From assembly GCA_016742275.1 (NCBI GenBank), contig JACVCD010000016.1, positions 1 through 64,000 of the forward strand: a stretch of 64,000 nucleotides of DNA. The letters run 5' to 3'. The notes beneath the pieces were generated by a model that did not search any database, had not been told where the DNA came from, and worked only from the letters and a program-made list of their open reading frames with translations. Position numbers and translations under genes: made by a program. Of the stretch, positions 17,316 to 25,588 are shown in pieces. Each line of letters opens with the position of its first letter. Within the stretch, counting starts at the first letter, position 1. The stretch is from Gemmatimonadaceae bacterium (GTDB taxonomy: Bacteria; Gemmatimonadota; Gemmatimonadetes; Gemmatimonadales; Gemmatimonadaceae).

Positions 17316-18053
17316 ATGGCCTACCTTCGTTGCACCGCATGTGGATCCAAAGCGCTCATCGCGGCATCAAAATGCCCGCGATGTGCGCAGCCGTTCAATT
17401 TGCTGGATGCACGCGGTGATCGCGTAAAGTTGGTGCGTTGCCGTGGATGCGGAATCATGCATCGCCACGACGCGAGTTGCCATTGGTGTGGCGAGCGCGG
17501 CAAGGGATTCACCGTTTCATCGACGGTATGGCGTACCGCCGCAACGCTCCTGCTTGCTGCTGGCACTGGCACTGCGGTCTGGTCCTATGCGCCGGCCATT
17601 CGCGATTTCGGTGATGCGATTGCGCGCGATGTGCAGCGCGATGTGCAGCGGGACCTTGCGGCTGATGATGCCAGCCGCGCGCGGAATGTCGCCGCGTCCA
17701 TGAATGCGGCTGCTACGGCGCAGCCGGTTGCGACGGTCGCGAGTGCGGCAACCCTCGCTGGTAGTGCGCTGATCGACAGCAGCACGACGACGGCATCGGC
17801 CGATGGACAGATCGTGTCGCCCTATGCATCGAACGACAGCATCACGTGGACGCCAGCTGTTGCGCGCACGTGGGTGAATGTGCGTTCAGACGCCAGCCGC
17901 GGCGGAGAAGTTGTTGGTGTCATCAAGCCCGCGTCGCGCGCGATGCTCGGCACTGATCGCGCGGGATGGCGTCAGGTGCGCTCGACGGATGTCAGTGGCT
18001 GGGTGGATCCGCGGCTCTTTGAAGCCGACAGTCTCCGCACGCGTGGTGATTGA
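17316..18053 (+). CDS. zinc-ribbon membrane protein with C-terminal SH3 domain
   Basis: A 245-residue protein with an unusual order. Residues 1-55 contain four CxxC-type pairs (CTAC, CPRC, CRGC, CHWC), enough for two zinc ribbons. A single transmembrane helix (about 65-86) and an Ala/Thr-rich linker with the short repeat ARDVQRDVQRD follow. Residues 175-240 form a bacterial SH3 domain (ARTWVNVRSDASRGGEVVG, WRQVRSTDVSGWV). The likely topology is zinc ribbons in the cytoplasm and SH3 in the periplasm, possibly touching peptidoglycan. ATG 17316 is chosen because the first zinc knuckle begins at residue 6. The stop overlaps the start region of the gspG-like gene. Confidence 0.75.
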   Translation: MAYLRCTACGSKALIAASKCPRCAQPFNLLDARGDRVKLVRCRGCGIMHRHDASCHWCGERGKGFTVSSTVWRTAATLLLAAGTGTAVWSYAPAIRDFGDAIARDVQRDVQRDLAADDASRARNVAASMNAAATAQPVATVASAATLAGSALIDSSTTTASADGQIVSPYASNDSITWTPAVARTWVNVRSDASRGGEVVGVIKPASRAMLGTDRAGWRQVRSTDVSGWVDPRLFEADSLRTRGD

Positions 18054-18055
18054 GC

Positions 18056-18484
18056 GTGAGTGAACGGACACGGCGGGGCTTCACCCTGCTCGAAGTCCTG
18101 GTGGTGATCGTCGTGATTGCGGTGCTCGCCACGTTTGTGGCGCCGAGTCTGTTCCGTAACGTCGACGACGCCAAGGTGGCGACGGCCCGCGCGCAGATCG
18201 AGAGTCTCATGACGGCGCTCGATACATACCGACTTGATCAGGGACGCTATCCGACCTCTTCGCAGGGACTGGGGGCGCTGTGGGAGAAGCCCACCATTGA
18301 TCCGCCGGCCAACTGGCGTGAGCCATATTTGCGGAAGGCCGTTCCCAATGATCCGTGGGGCCGCGCCTATGTCTATGTGTCTCCCGGACGGGAGAATCCC
18401 AGCAGCTTTGATCTGCTGTCCTATGGCGCTGATGGTCGTCCGGGGGGCACGGGTCCGGACGCCGACATCCTGAGCTGGAAGTAA
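18056..18484 (+). CDS. gspG: type II secretion major pseudopilin GspG-like
   Basis: About 142 residues. The class III signal RRGFTLLEVLVVIVVIAVL has the prepilin peptidase site (G before FTLLE, with the conserved Glu at mature position +5). The C-terminal domain has the GspG pattern LDTYRLDQGRYPTSSQGLGAL, DPWGRAYVY and SYGADGRPGGTGPDADI, which includes the calcium-binding loop. GTG at 18056 and TTG at 18050 (overlapping the upstream TGA) are both possible starts; the difference is two residues. No other gsp genes are in the window, so it is either an orphan that works with a distant T2SS or is separated from its cluster. Confidence 0.88.
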   Translation: MSERTRRGFTLLEVLVVIVVIAVLATFVAPSLFRNVDDAKVATARAQIESLMTALDTYRLDQGRYPTSSQGLGALWEKPTIDPPANWREPYLRKAVPNDPWGRAYVYVSPGRENPSSFDLLSYGADGRPGGTGPDADILSWK

Positions 18485-18506
18485 GTAGCGCCGATGTAGT
18501 GGATTC

Positions 18507-18524
18507 CCTGACACAATTGTCAGG
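18507..18524. promoter_or_regulatory. perfect inverted repeat, candidate operator
   Basis: CCTGACA (18507-18513) and TGTCAGG (18518-18524) form a 7-bp perfect inverted repeat with a CAAT spacer. It lies 117 bases upstream of the Rrf2 regulator start. There is no T tract after it, so it is not a good terminator. The right arm contains TTGTCA, close to a -35 hexamer. An autoregulatory operator for the Rrf2 protein is plausible but unproven. Confidence 0.4.
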
Positions 18525-18640
18525 TAAGTGTCGGAAAAGTTGCACGCTTCCCCGACTTTGCGATGCCCGGTTTTCGACGAATCTCAGTTCACGATGTGGT
18601 ATGTGTCGTGTGACGTGTCGAACCAACTCCGGGATCCGCA

Positions 18641-19108
18641 ATGCTTTCCGCCACTGCCGAACACGCCGTTCGTGCTGTTCTTCTGCTCGCCCGCTACATG
18701 GGAAACAAGGCCTTGTCTGCCGATACGATCGCGGCGGAACTGGGCGCGCCGCGCAACTATCTCGCGAAGACCCTGAATGCCCTGGCCAAGGACGGCATCG
18801 TGCATAGCGCCCGAGGGGCAGCCGGTGGATTCACGTTGGCCATTGCGCCGGCCGAGCTGACGCTCGCACGGGTGATCCGCCCGTTCGACGAGCACACGCG
18901 TACTCCGGCTTGTCTGCTACGCAATCAGGGGTGTGATCCTGCCAATCCCTGCGCAATCCATGACACTTGGCAGTCGGTTGTCGGTCATGCGGCCGCTTGG
19001 TTCGAGCAGACCACGGTGGCGCAGTTGCTGGCCAGTGCAGGCGACGTTAGCTATGTGCCGCCTGCGGTGGTTGCGTCATCCGACCGAGAGTTGGCGCACG
19101 CCAATTGA
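18641..19108 (+). CDS. Rrf2 family transcriptional regulator with three conserved cysteines
   Basis: A 155-residue dimeric winged-helix repressor. The N-terminal HTH includes LSADTIAAELGAPRNYLAKTLNAL and the wing HSARGAAGGFTLA. Residues C91, C98 and C104 (CX6CX5C) match the iron-sulphur-cluster site of IscR, NsrR and RirA-type regulators, so it probably senses iron, redox state or nitric oxide through a [2Fe-2S] or [4Fe-4S] cluster. No isc or suf genes adjoin it, so the regulon is not shown. A perfect palindrome lies at 18507-18524 upstream. The downstream gluQ gene begins 30 bases after its stop and could be co-transcribed, although a strong hairpin lies between. Confidence 0.9.
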   Translation: MLSATAEHAVRAVLLLARYMGNKALSADTIAAELGAPRNYLAKTLNALAKDGIVHSARGAAGGFTLAIAPAELTLARVIRPFDEHTRTPACLLRNQGCDPANPCAIHDTWQSVVGHAAAWFEQTTVAQLLASAGDVSYVPPAVVASSDRELAHAN

Positions 19109-19116
19109 AGGAGTGG

Positions 19117-19138
19117 GTCCCACGCGCTAGCGTGGGAC
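19117..19138 (+). other. strong RNA hairpin abutting the gluQ start
   Basis: GTCCCACG (19117-19124) pairs perfectly with CGTGGGAC (19131-19138) around the loop CGCTAG. The base after the stem is the A of the ATG at 19139. There is no T tract, so this is not a normal intrinsic terminator. It would hide any ribosome site for that ATG. Two further inverted repeats follow at 19180-19192 (TTGGC/GCCAA) and 19201-19220 (CCAGTTG/CAACTGG). Confidence 0.5.
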
Positions 19139-20128
19139 ATGACCTCGGGAGCTTCTGTGCGACCCACCGTTGTCCCCAATTGGCGTGGCCAACTTGCCAG
19201 CCAGTTGGGGGCTCAACTGGGAAGAACCGCGCCGTGGCGTACACGGTTTGCACCGGCTCCCACGGGGTTCCTGCATCTCGGGCATTTGGTCAATGCACTG
19301 CATGTGTGGGGGATTGCCCGCGCACACGGTGGCTCGGTGCTGCTGCGCATTGAAGACCATGACCGCACGCGCTGTCGGCCGGAGTATGAAACCGCGCTCC
19401 TCGATGATCTCGACTGGTTAGGGTTCGAGCCGGACGAATTCGCCACCGCGGGTTTTCGGCAAGACATGCACACGCATCCGGCGAGGCAATCCAATCAGTC
19501 CGCGCGTTACGCGGCAGCGCTGAGTCGTCTGGATGCGCGGGGACTGGTGTACGCGTGCGAGTGCACACGACGCGACATCGCGCAGCTTGTGCCGCGACGC
19601 CCCGGTGAGGAAACGCGCTACCCTGGCACGTGCCGCACGCGTGTGGTGGACGGACGTCAGCACTTTGCACGGCGTGTGCAACTTGATGACATGCCGATCG
19701 TGTTCCGTGATCTTCGGCTCGGACACCTGGTTCAGACACCCGCCGCACAGTGCGGGGATGTGCTGGTGCGCGATCGACACGCGCAGTGGACGTATCAATT
19801 CGCGGTCGTCGTGGACGATCTCGCGCACGACGTCGACGTGATCATTCGCGGGGAAGACCTGCTGGACTCCACGGCGCGTCAGTGGATGCTGGCCGGATTG
19901 CTTGAGCGCGAACGCATGCCACTCACATTGCATCACGCGCTGATTGTGCACGCTGACGGCAGCAAATTGAGCAAGGCCAATCATGACACCGCACTTCATG
20001 AGTTGCGCGCGGCTGGGTACTCACGGGAACGATTGCTTGGCGAAGCCGCCTATCGTTCCGGACTCATTCCCGCGGCGCGCGACCTTCCGGTGCACGCCGC
20101 GGGAGAGTTGTTCCTCAGCGCTGGGTAA
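19139..20128 (+). CDS. gluQ: glutamyl-Q tRNA(Asp) synthetase
   Basis: Paralogue of glutamyl-tRNA synthetase lacking the anticodon-binding domain; it attaches glutamate to queuosine in tRNA-Asp. Seen: RFAPAPTGFLHLGHL with the HIGH-type motif HLGH (residues 46-49), LRIEDHDRTR, a zinc-site region YACECTRRDI...YPGTCR, the IIRGEDLLDST block and the KMSKS-type motif GSKLSKAN. Length is 329 residues, about 30 more than usual, because of an N-terminal extension with a GQLASQLGAQLG near-repeat. No Shine-Dalgarno precedes ATG 19139, and a hairpin touches it; GTG 19157 or TTG 19205 are alternative starts. The 3' end overlaps the convergent M20 peptidase gene by 14 bases. Confidence 0.9.
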   Translation: MTSGASVRPTVVPNWRGQLASQLGAQLGRTAPWRTRFAPAPTGFLHLGHLVNALHVWGIARAHGGSVLLRIEDHDRTRCRPEYETALLDDLDWLGFEPDEFATAGFRQDMHTHPARQSNQSARYAAALSRLDARGLVYACECTRRDIAQLVPRRPGEETRYPGTCRTRVVDGRQHFARRVQLDDMPIVFRDLRLGHLVQTPAAQCGDVLVRDRHAQWTYQFAVVVDDLAHDVDVIIRGEDLLDSTARQWMLAGLLERERMPLTLHHALIVHADGSKLSKANHDTALHELRAAGYSRERLLGEAAYRSGLIPAARDLPVHAAGELFLSAG

Positions 20129-21443
20129 GCAGCGACAGGGTCACCAGCAGGACCCATTGCGGTCCCTTGTAGCCATCCGTGCGATCGTCGTAGCTCTCAT
20201 CGAGTGAGTGGGCGCCGCGACCCACACCGCCGCCGTCGAGCGTGACAGCCGGAATGCCAAGATTCATCGGCACGTTGGAGTCGGTGCTCGAGATGGTGAG
20301 CGGCGCATAGAGATTCATGGTGCGAGCCGCCGCAAGCGAGGCACGCACGATGAACGTGCTGTCGTGCGTCGTGCCGGCAGGGCGAATACCGATGGTGTCG
20401 ATCACCAGCGACAGCGCGGCCTTGCTGCTCGGCCAGCGCGCCTTCTCTTCGCTCACGGCGTCACGCAGAGCCTTCTGCAAGCGCCCGTCGATTTCTGCGA
20501 GCGCCGACGCCGACTCACTACGCAGGTCGATGTCCATGGCCGCTTCGAACGGAATGGAATTGACCGACGTGCCGCCGGTCACGATACCGACGTTGAAAGT
20601 GACCTTGGGCTTCGATGACGCTTCGAGATCGGCGATCTTGGCGATGGCGCGACCCATGGCGTGAATGGGATTCGGCATGCCGAATGCGCCGTAGCTGTGT
20701 CCACCCAGGCCCTTGTAGTGCACGCGGTACCGATTGCTGCCCACGCCGCCGTTGGTGATACCGATGCCGGTGCCATCGACCGAAATGAACATGTCGATGG
20801 AATCCTTGAGCGTCTTGTTGAACAGCGCGCGTACGCCGCGAAGATTGCCGGGGCCTTCTTCGCCAACATTGCCGACGATCAGCAGACGGCCGTTGAACGG
20901 GACTTTCTGCGCCACGATCTGACGCGCGACCGCGAGGACCACGGCAAGGCCACGGCAGTCGTCGCCGATACCGGGGCCGGTCAGCTTGGTACCGTCACGC
21001 TTGACCGTGACATCCGTGCCTTCGGGAAACACCGTGTCGAGGTGACCGGCAAGCAGCAATGTGGGGCCGGGCTTCGTGCCACGGATTTCACCGATCACAT
21101 TGCCTTCGCCGTCGGTCCGAACCTGCTGCACGCCGATCGAGCGCATGCGTTCGGCGTACGAGGCCGCGCGCTTTTCTTCCTTGAACGGCGGCGCGGGGAT
21201 CTGACAAATCGACGCCTGCTGATCGAGTGTCCACGCGTTATCGCGCTGAATGGCCGCAATGGCACTGGCGACGGTTGGCGTGGCCGCGAGCTTGTCCACG
21301 CCACTTTCAAGGGCGGTGGGCTTGGCCTTGGCTGGCGTCTTGGCGGCTTGTGCGGCCTGCGCGTTGGCCACGACGGATGCCGAGACCATGAGCGCGGAAG
21401 TGAGCGCGGCGCGAGCGGCCACGGTGAGTCGAATCGATCGCAT
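20115..21443 (-). CDS. exported M20/M28-type metallopeptidase (PepT-like)
   Basis: A 442-residue M20-family zinc peptidase. A signal peptide (about residues 1-28, ending VVANAQA) directs export. Two-zinc site residues are visible: H134 and D136 in AGHLDTV, D161/D162 in GIGDDCRG, the catalytic E195 and E196 in VGEEGPGN, D in SVDGTG, and a late His in RGAHSLDE. The lid domain lies between (GLGGHSYGAFGMPNP). The overall pattern is close to tripeptide aminopeptidase-like proteins annotated M20/M25/M40. ATG 21443 is chosen because it gives a normal signal peptide; the ORF upstream overlaps the Rieske gene. The substrate is probably small peptides or acylated amino acids. Confidence 0.88.
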   Translation of the reverse strand: MRSIRLTVAARAALTSALMVSASVVANAQAAQAAKTPAKAKPTALESGVDKLAATPTVASAIAAIQRDNAWTLDQQASICQIPAPPFKEEKRAASYAERMRSIGVQQVRTDGEGNVIGEIRGTKPGPTLLLAGHLDTVFPEGTDVTVKRDGTKLTGPGIGDDCRGLAVVLAVARQIVAQKVPFNGRLLIVGNVGEEGPGNLRGVRALFNKTLKDSIDMFISVDGTGIGITNGGVGSNRYRVHYKGLGGHSYGAFGMPNPIHAMGRAIAKIADLEASSKPKVTFNVGIVTGGTSVNSIPFEAAMDIDLRSESASALAEIDGRLQKALRDAVSEEKARWPSSKAALSLVIDTIGIRPAGTTHDSTFIVRASLAAARTMNLYAPLTISSTDSNVPMNLGIPAVTLDGGGVGRGAHSLDESYDDRTDGYKGPQWVLLVTLSLLTQR

Positions 21444-21468
21444 CAGGGACTTGCGGGTTTGGGGGCGG

Positions 21469-22011
21469 TCAGACGCGCACGAGCGCCGCCGCCCACTTGG
21501 CAGGATCTGTGTCGCTGTGGAACAGGACGGCGGGGTCAACCACCACCACCGCTCCCTCCAACGTAATCTGCAACCGATCCATGTTCCGCGTGGCCTTTCC
21601 GCTGACAAAAGTCCCGTTCATCGTGTACTTGGACTTGTGGCGCGGGCACTGGAATCCGCCGTTTTTCGGCAGGGAACGCAGGGCCGTGTTCTGGTGCGGG
21701 CAGGAGAGGGCGAAGGCCATCACCTCGGCGCCGCTCCGGCACAGAATGACTTCATTGTTCTTGTCGATTGAGATCCCGTCTGCCGCTGGCACGGGATATC
21801 GCACAGCCTTGCTCCGGGAATCGGCCGTGCCCAGTGCACTATCTGAAGGCGCCGGGAGAGCTGCCAGCGTCTGCCAGGGAATCGTGCTGGAAAGGCCGAC
21901 GGCCGCCGCAGCGGCAGCCGCGGCTGATGTGAGGTCTCGCAAAAAGTCGCGGCGCGATTCAGTGGCGTGCGAAGCGACAGAACGCGCTGCGCAGGAATTG
22001 CAGTCGTGCAT
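21469..22011 (-). CDS. Tat-exported Rieske [2Fe-2S] protein
   Basis: A 180-residue Rieske protein. The cluster ligands are in SCPHQ (C104, H106) and FQCPRHKSKY (C122, H125). The N-terminus has a twin-arginine signal SRRDFLRDL and an unbroken run of alanines leading to LSSTIPW, so it is probably exported folded, either anchored by this helix or released. A ten-residue Cys/His-containing leader (MHDCNSCAAR) precedes the signal. It is the last gene of a three-gene minus-strand set with two small membrane proteins, which suggests a periplasmic electron-transfer role. No cytochrome bc1 or b6f gene is in the window, so it is not the Rieske subunit of a normal complex III by context. Confidence 0.88.
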   Translation of the reverse strand: MHDCNSCAARSVASHATESRRDFLRDLTSAAAAAAAAVGLSSTIPWQTLAALPAPSDSALGTADSRSKAVRYPVPAADGISIDKNNEVILCRSGAEVMAFALSCPHQNTALRSLPKNGGFQCPRHKSKYTMNGTFVSGKATRNMDRLQITLEGAVVVVDPAVLFHSDTDPAKWAAALVRV

Positions 22012-22055
22012 GATGTCGAGCGAAGAGTCAGGACGACGTGTTGTCAGAACGACGA

Positions 22056-22580
22056 CTACTGGTTGGATACCAGTACACCCAGAATGACGATTCCGAGCCA
22101 GCAAACGAGACTTCGCCAGGCGGCAGATCGCAGATGGCGCCAGGGGCCGGTGACTGTGGGACCGGCAATGGGTTCCTCACGTGTCTGCCGCGCCGCGCCG
22201 AGTAGTTGGGTCTCCGTGCGACGCATGAGCGCTCCATTCAGGAGCAGCAGCACGATGAGTCCCATCTTGGCCCAGAACAGACGAAGCGTCGCATAGCTCG
22301 CGACATCGGCCGCAGCCATGGCCAGACCACTGAGGATCGTGATCGACAGCATCGAGACGACCAGCCGATGTGTGCCCTGCAGATCTTCTGCAATGGCAAT
22401 GAAGCTCTCGCTCGATCCCGGCTCAGCGCGCAGCAGGCGACGATCGGTGGCTACTGCTACACCACCACCCACGAATACCGACACGACGTGTGCCGTGAGC
22501 ACCACCAAGGGCAGTACCGCACTGGCCGCATAGTAATCGGCCCACGGTTGCAACGATGTGGCGAGCGATTCGAACACCAT
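22056..22580 (-). CDS. four-helix membrane protein, putative redox partner
   Basis: A 174-residue integral membrane protein with four predicted helices (about 20-45, 70-97, 100-122 and 150-172). Histidines sit at helix ends or inside helices 1 and 2 (LVVLTAHVVSVF and QGTHRLVVSML), positions that could bind a heme or quinone. I do not recognise a named family with certainty. It starts 6 bases after the stop of the upstream gene and ends 44 bases before the Rieske gene, so the three are very likely co-transcribed. A redox role is inferred from that context only. Confidence 0.75.
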   Translation of the reverse strand: MVFESLATSLQPWADYYAASAVLPLVVLTAHVVSVFVGGGVAVATDRRLLRAEPGSSESFIAIAEDLQGTHRLVVSMLSITILSGLAMAAADVASYATLRLFWAKMGLIVLLLLNGALMRRTETQLLGAARQTREEPIAGPTVTGPWRHLRSAAWRSLVCWLGIVILGVLVSNQ

Positions 22581-22586
22581 GCGTGA

Positions 22587-23252
22587 TCAGTTGCCGATTT
22601 TCATGAGTAGCCAACTGGCGGTGGATAGTCCCATGGAACTCAGGGCCACCGTGCGATGTTGACGTCGTTTTTCTGCGGATTCCTCGGCCTGTTCCGCCAG
22701 GACGGAGCCGGCATAGGTAAAGCCGCCGCTTGCCGCGAGGAACATTGCGCTATGGAGTAGACGGCGCTTACGGCCATTTTCATCCTTGCGACCTTCCCAC
22801 AGGTTCCACACACCAGTCACGGTGTTGGCACCAAACAGCACGGCGGCGCCGGTGGCCGCCACAGGGTGCACGTTGCGCGCCCACTGTGGCGCGTCGTCCC
22901 CCTTGGACAACAGCTGGTCGCCCGACACATAGGATGCGGCAAACAGCGGGAGCATGGCCCAGCTCAAGGCACGGTGCACCGCCAGGCGCTTGTAATACGC
23001 ATCACTGTATTCGACGGCGCGCGCGCGTTGCCGGATGGTGTCCTGGGGAACCCACGAGTGTGTGGTGGTGTCGAGCGAATAGGAACCAGATGTGAGGGCT
23101 GCTGGTTGCCATACAGGCCCTCCCTGACGCACGGAATCCTGCCCGGCTTCCTGTCGGACGGCCCGCAGGGAGTCCGAGGGCTCGGCTGCCGGAGCAACGC
23201 TGCTCTGCCATCCGAGCATGAGAACCACGGTCACAGTCGATAACGACGGCAT
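22587..23252 (-). CDS. exported membrane protein with four histidine-bearing helices
   Basis: About 221 residues. A signal peptide is followed by a polar region (residues 28-90) and four hydrophobic helices. Each helix begins with or contains a histidine: VHRALSWAMLPLF, NVHPVAATGAAVLF, LLHSAMFLAASGGF and QHRTVALSSMGLS. This spacing is reminiscent of four-helix b-type cytochromes (cytochrome b561-like) but no named family is certain. The start at 23252 gives a normal signal peptide; an ORF extension to 23336 overlaps the divergent Omp85 gene. It is the first gene of the set that ends with the Rieske protein. Confidence 0.75.
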   Translation of the reverse strand: MPSLSTVTVVLMLGWQSSVAPAAEPSDSLRAVRQEAGQDSVRQGGPVWQPAALTSGSYSLDTTTHSWVPQDTIRQRARAVEYSDAYYKRLAVHRALSWAMLPLFAASYVSGDQLLSKGDDAPQWARNVHPVAATGAAVLFGANTVTGVWNLWEGRKDENGRKRRLLHSAMFLAASGGFTYAGSVLAEQAEESAEKRRQHRTVALSSMGLSTASWLLMKIGN

Positions 23253-23350
23253 GCACAACCCCGATACGAGTAGGGCAACGTGAGAACGGCTGCCGCAATC
23301 TATGTCCAGCGCATGAACGGCGGATGATGGCCGCAATTACATTGCGGGCA
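23253..23350. promoter_or_regulatory. divergent intergenic region
   Basis: A 98-base region between the Rieske-unit operon (minus) and the Omp85-tamB operon (plus). It must contain both promoters; no confident boxes are seen. Confidence 0.35.
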
Positions 23351-25588
23351 ATGTCTCGGACACGTATCGCCCGGATTCCCCTACTGGTGTGGTCGGCCCT
23401 GCTGCTGCATTTGGCATGGGCCGCTCCGGTGTTGGCTCAGCGAACCCAGCGTTGCGATGATGATGAGCGCGTCGAACGCGTGCGCTTCAGTGGCAGCCCC
23501 GTGTTCGATGATCTCACGATGGCGATGAACCTGGTCACGCACGAGCCGGGGTATTTCGCGCGCACCTTTGGTCTTGGGTCGCGTCCCTGCATGGATTCGC
23601 TGGAAGTCCGGCGTGACGCACTGCGACTGGCAGTGCTCCATCGTCAGGCCGGTTGGTACCGCGCCGATGTGTCGCCGGTGTTCGACAAGCGGAAGGACGG
23701 TGTACGCATCACGTTTGCCATTCTGCCGGGCCCCGAAGCGATCATTGACTCGGTGACGGTGACCGGTCTACCGGACTCGCCCAATATCCGACGACCCTTT
23801 CCCGCGCCGCTGGAAGCGCTGAAGGACAAGCGATTCGATCGCAGCATGGTGGACACGGTGGTCGCGTCGGTGGTGAATCGCTTGCGCGATGCGGGCTTTG
23901 CGCGTGCCACGTTCCCGCAGAACACGGTCACCATTGACAGTGCTACGTCGAAGGTGACCCTCGCGATGAATTTCGTGACGGGGCCTCGCACTGTTATCGG
24001 CGAGGTGAAGGTCACCGTACGACCATTGCGTGAGGGCGACGCACGAGTGGACTCGGCTGACGTGGCGCGTCTGGTGGCGATCAATCCAGGCGATCGCTAT
24101 CGGTCGAGTGCCATTCTGGAGGCGCAGCGCGCGCTGTATCGCTCCGAGGCGTTCCGGTTGGTGCTCCTGGACACCCTGCCAGCTGACAGCGCACGTCCGG
24201 ATAGTGTGCTGGATCTGCGTGTGACGGTTGCCGAGGCGCGTACGCGTTCGGCACGTGCGGGGCTTGGGTGGGCAACACTCGAGTGTGGTCGTGCGCAGGG
24301 GCGCGTAACGGATCGAGGATTTCTCGGCGTTGGACGTCGAGTCGAGTTGTCGGCGAGGGCTTCCAAGATCTTCATCGCCGACCCACTAGGGTTTGCGCCG
24401 GCGCTGTGCTCTGATGCGCTGCGAGAAGATCCGTTCAGCGCCGACACGATTCCGCTCAACTACTATGTCGGGACGACGCTTTCCAACACGCGCCTGTTTG
24501 GTTTGCCGGTCGTTCCTATGGTGTCGTTGTACAGCGAGCGGCGTGCAGAGCCTTTTGCATACCTCCGTGAAACCACTGTGGGTGCGTTGGCTGAACTGTC
24601 ACGTCAGTTCACACCGCGCCTGTCCGGTACGGCGGGTTACCAGTACGAAAATGGACGAACGATCATTGATCCGGTGGTGTCGTGCACGCGTCTTGGACAG
24701 TGCCGGCCGGAGGAATTGGCGGTGTCGTTCTTTGGTCGTGGTATCAGCATTCTGAGCACGTCGGCCAGCTACGATCGTACCAATGATCCGGCCAATCCAT
24801 CCCGAGGGTTTCGCACGCGCGGTGAACTGCGTGCTGGCCGAACGGTTTCCGAGATTGTGTCGACGGTACAGTTCTATCGCACATCGGCCGAGGGCTCGGT
24901 GTTTCAACGTGCGCTCGGAGGTGTGTTCGGCGTGCGAGTTCAAGCCGCGGCGGCGTTTGCTCCCGGAGCCGAGTTGATTGGTGGCACTCCGCTGCTACCA
25001 CAGCAGGAACGCATGTTCGTGGGAGGACAGAATTCGGTGCGCGGCTATCAGCAAAATCTGCTGGGACCAGTCACGTATGTTGTCGACTCCGTTGTGCAGT
25101 TCACGAACGAAGCGGGTGATATTGAAGTCGAAGTTGCCCCTGGCAGTACAGCGCGCGCCGTGCCCCGTGGTGGTACCGCGATGCTGGTTGGCAACTTCGA
25201 ATATCGCCGCAATTTCCGGTTTATCGCCGAACAGTTCCAGTTGGCCGCATTCGTCGATGCGGGCGCGCTGTGGGAAACGAGTAGCGCGTCATTCAAGTGG
25301 AGTGACATGCGCGCTACGCCCGGTATCGGACTACGCGTGATCACACCGCTGGGGCCATTCCGCGTCGATATTGGTTACCGGCCTTATGGACTTCGCTCCG
25401 GATCGGCACTGTATTTCTCGTCGAACCAGGAACTTGCTCCGATCATGTGTGCCAGTCCGCGAGTCGAAGGGCGCTCGCTTGAGGACTATCAGAACGTGAT
25501 TGATTGTCCGGCGACGTTCGCTCCACCCAAGGCGCGCGGCGTGCTATCACGTCTGGTGTTCCACTTCGGGCTCGGCCAGGCTTTCTGA
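23351..25588 (+). CDS. Omp85 family outer-membrane assembly protein (TamA/BamA-like)
   Basis: A 745-residue Omp85 protein. A signal peptide ends near residue 30 (APVLAQ). POTRA-type domains (about 45-300) contain repeats such as VRFSGSPVFDD and IIDSVTVTGLPDSPNIR. A 16-strand barrel spans about 325-745, with the diagnostic loop-6 motif SVRGYQ and the terminal strand LVFHFGLGQAF ending in Phe. The next gene is TamB and its start overlaps this stop, so the pair is best read as the TamA-TamB translocation and assembly module. A second BamA is expected elsewhere in the genome. ATG 23351 is preferred to 23324 because it gives a compact signal peptide. Confidence 0.92.
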   Translation: MSRTRIARIPLLVWSALLLHLAWAAPVLAQRTQRCDDDERVERVRFSGSPVFDDLTMAMNLVTHEPGYFARTFGLGSRPCMDSLEVRRDALRLAVLHRQAGWYRADVSPVFDKRKDGVRITFAILPGPEAIIDSVTVTGLPDSPNIRRPFPAPLEALKDKRFDRSMVDTVVASVVNRLRDAGFARATFPQNTVTIDSATSKVTLAMNFVTGPRTVIGEVKVTVRPLREGDARVDSADVARLVAINPGDRYRSSAILEAQRALYRSEAFRLVLLDTLPADSARPDSVLDLRVTVAEARTRSARAGLGWATLECGRAQGRVTDRGFLGVGRRVELSARASKIFIADPLGFAPALCSDALREDPFSADTIPLNYYVGTTLSNTRLFGLPVVPMVSLYSERRAEPFAYLRETTVGALAELSRQFTPRLSGTAGYQYENGRTIIDPVVSCTRLGQCRPEELAVSFFGRGISILSTSASYDRTNDPANPSRGFRTRGELRAGRTVSEIVSTVQFYRTSAEGSVFQRALGGVFGVRVQAAAAFAPGAELIGGTPLLPQQERMFVGGQNSVRGYQQNLLGPVTYVVDSVVQFTNEAGDIEVEVAPGSTARAVPRGGTAMLVGNFEYRRNFRFIAEQFQLAAFVDAGALWETSSASFKWSDMRATPGIGLRVITPLGPFRVDIGYRPYGLRSGSALYFSSNQELAPIMCASPRVEGRSLEDYQNVIDCPATFAPPKARGVLSRLVFHFGLGQAF

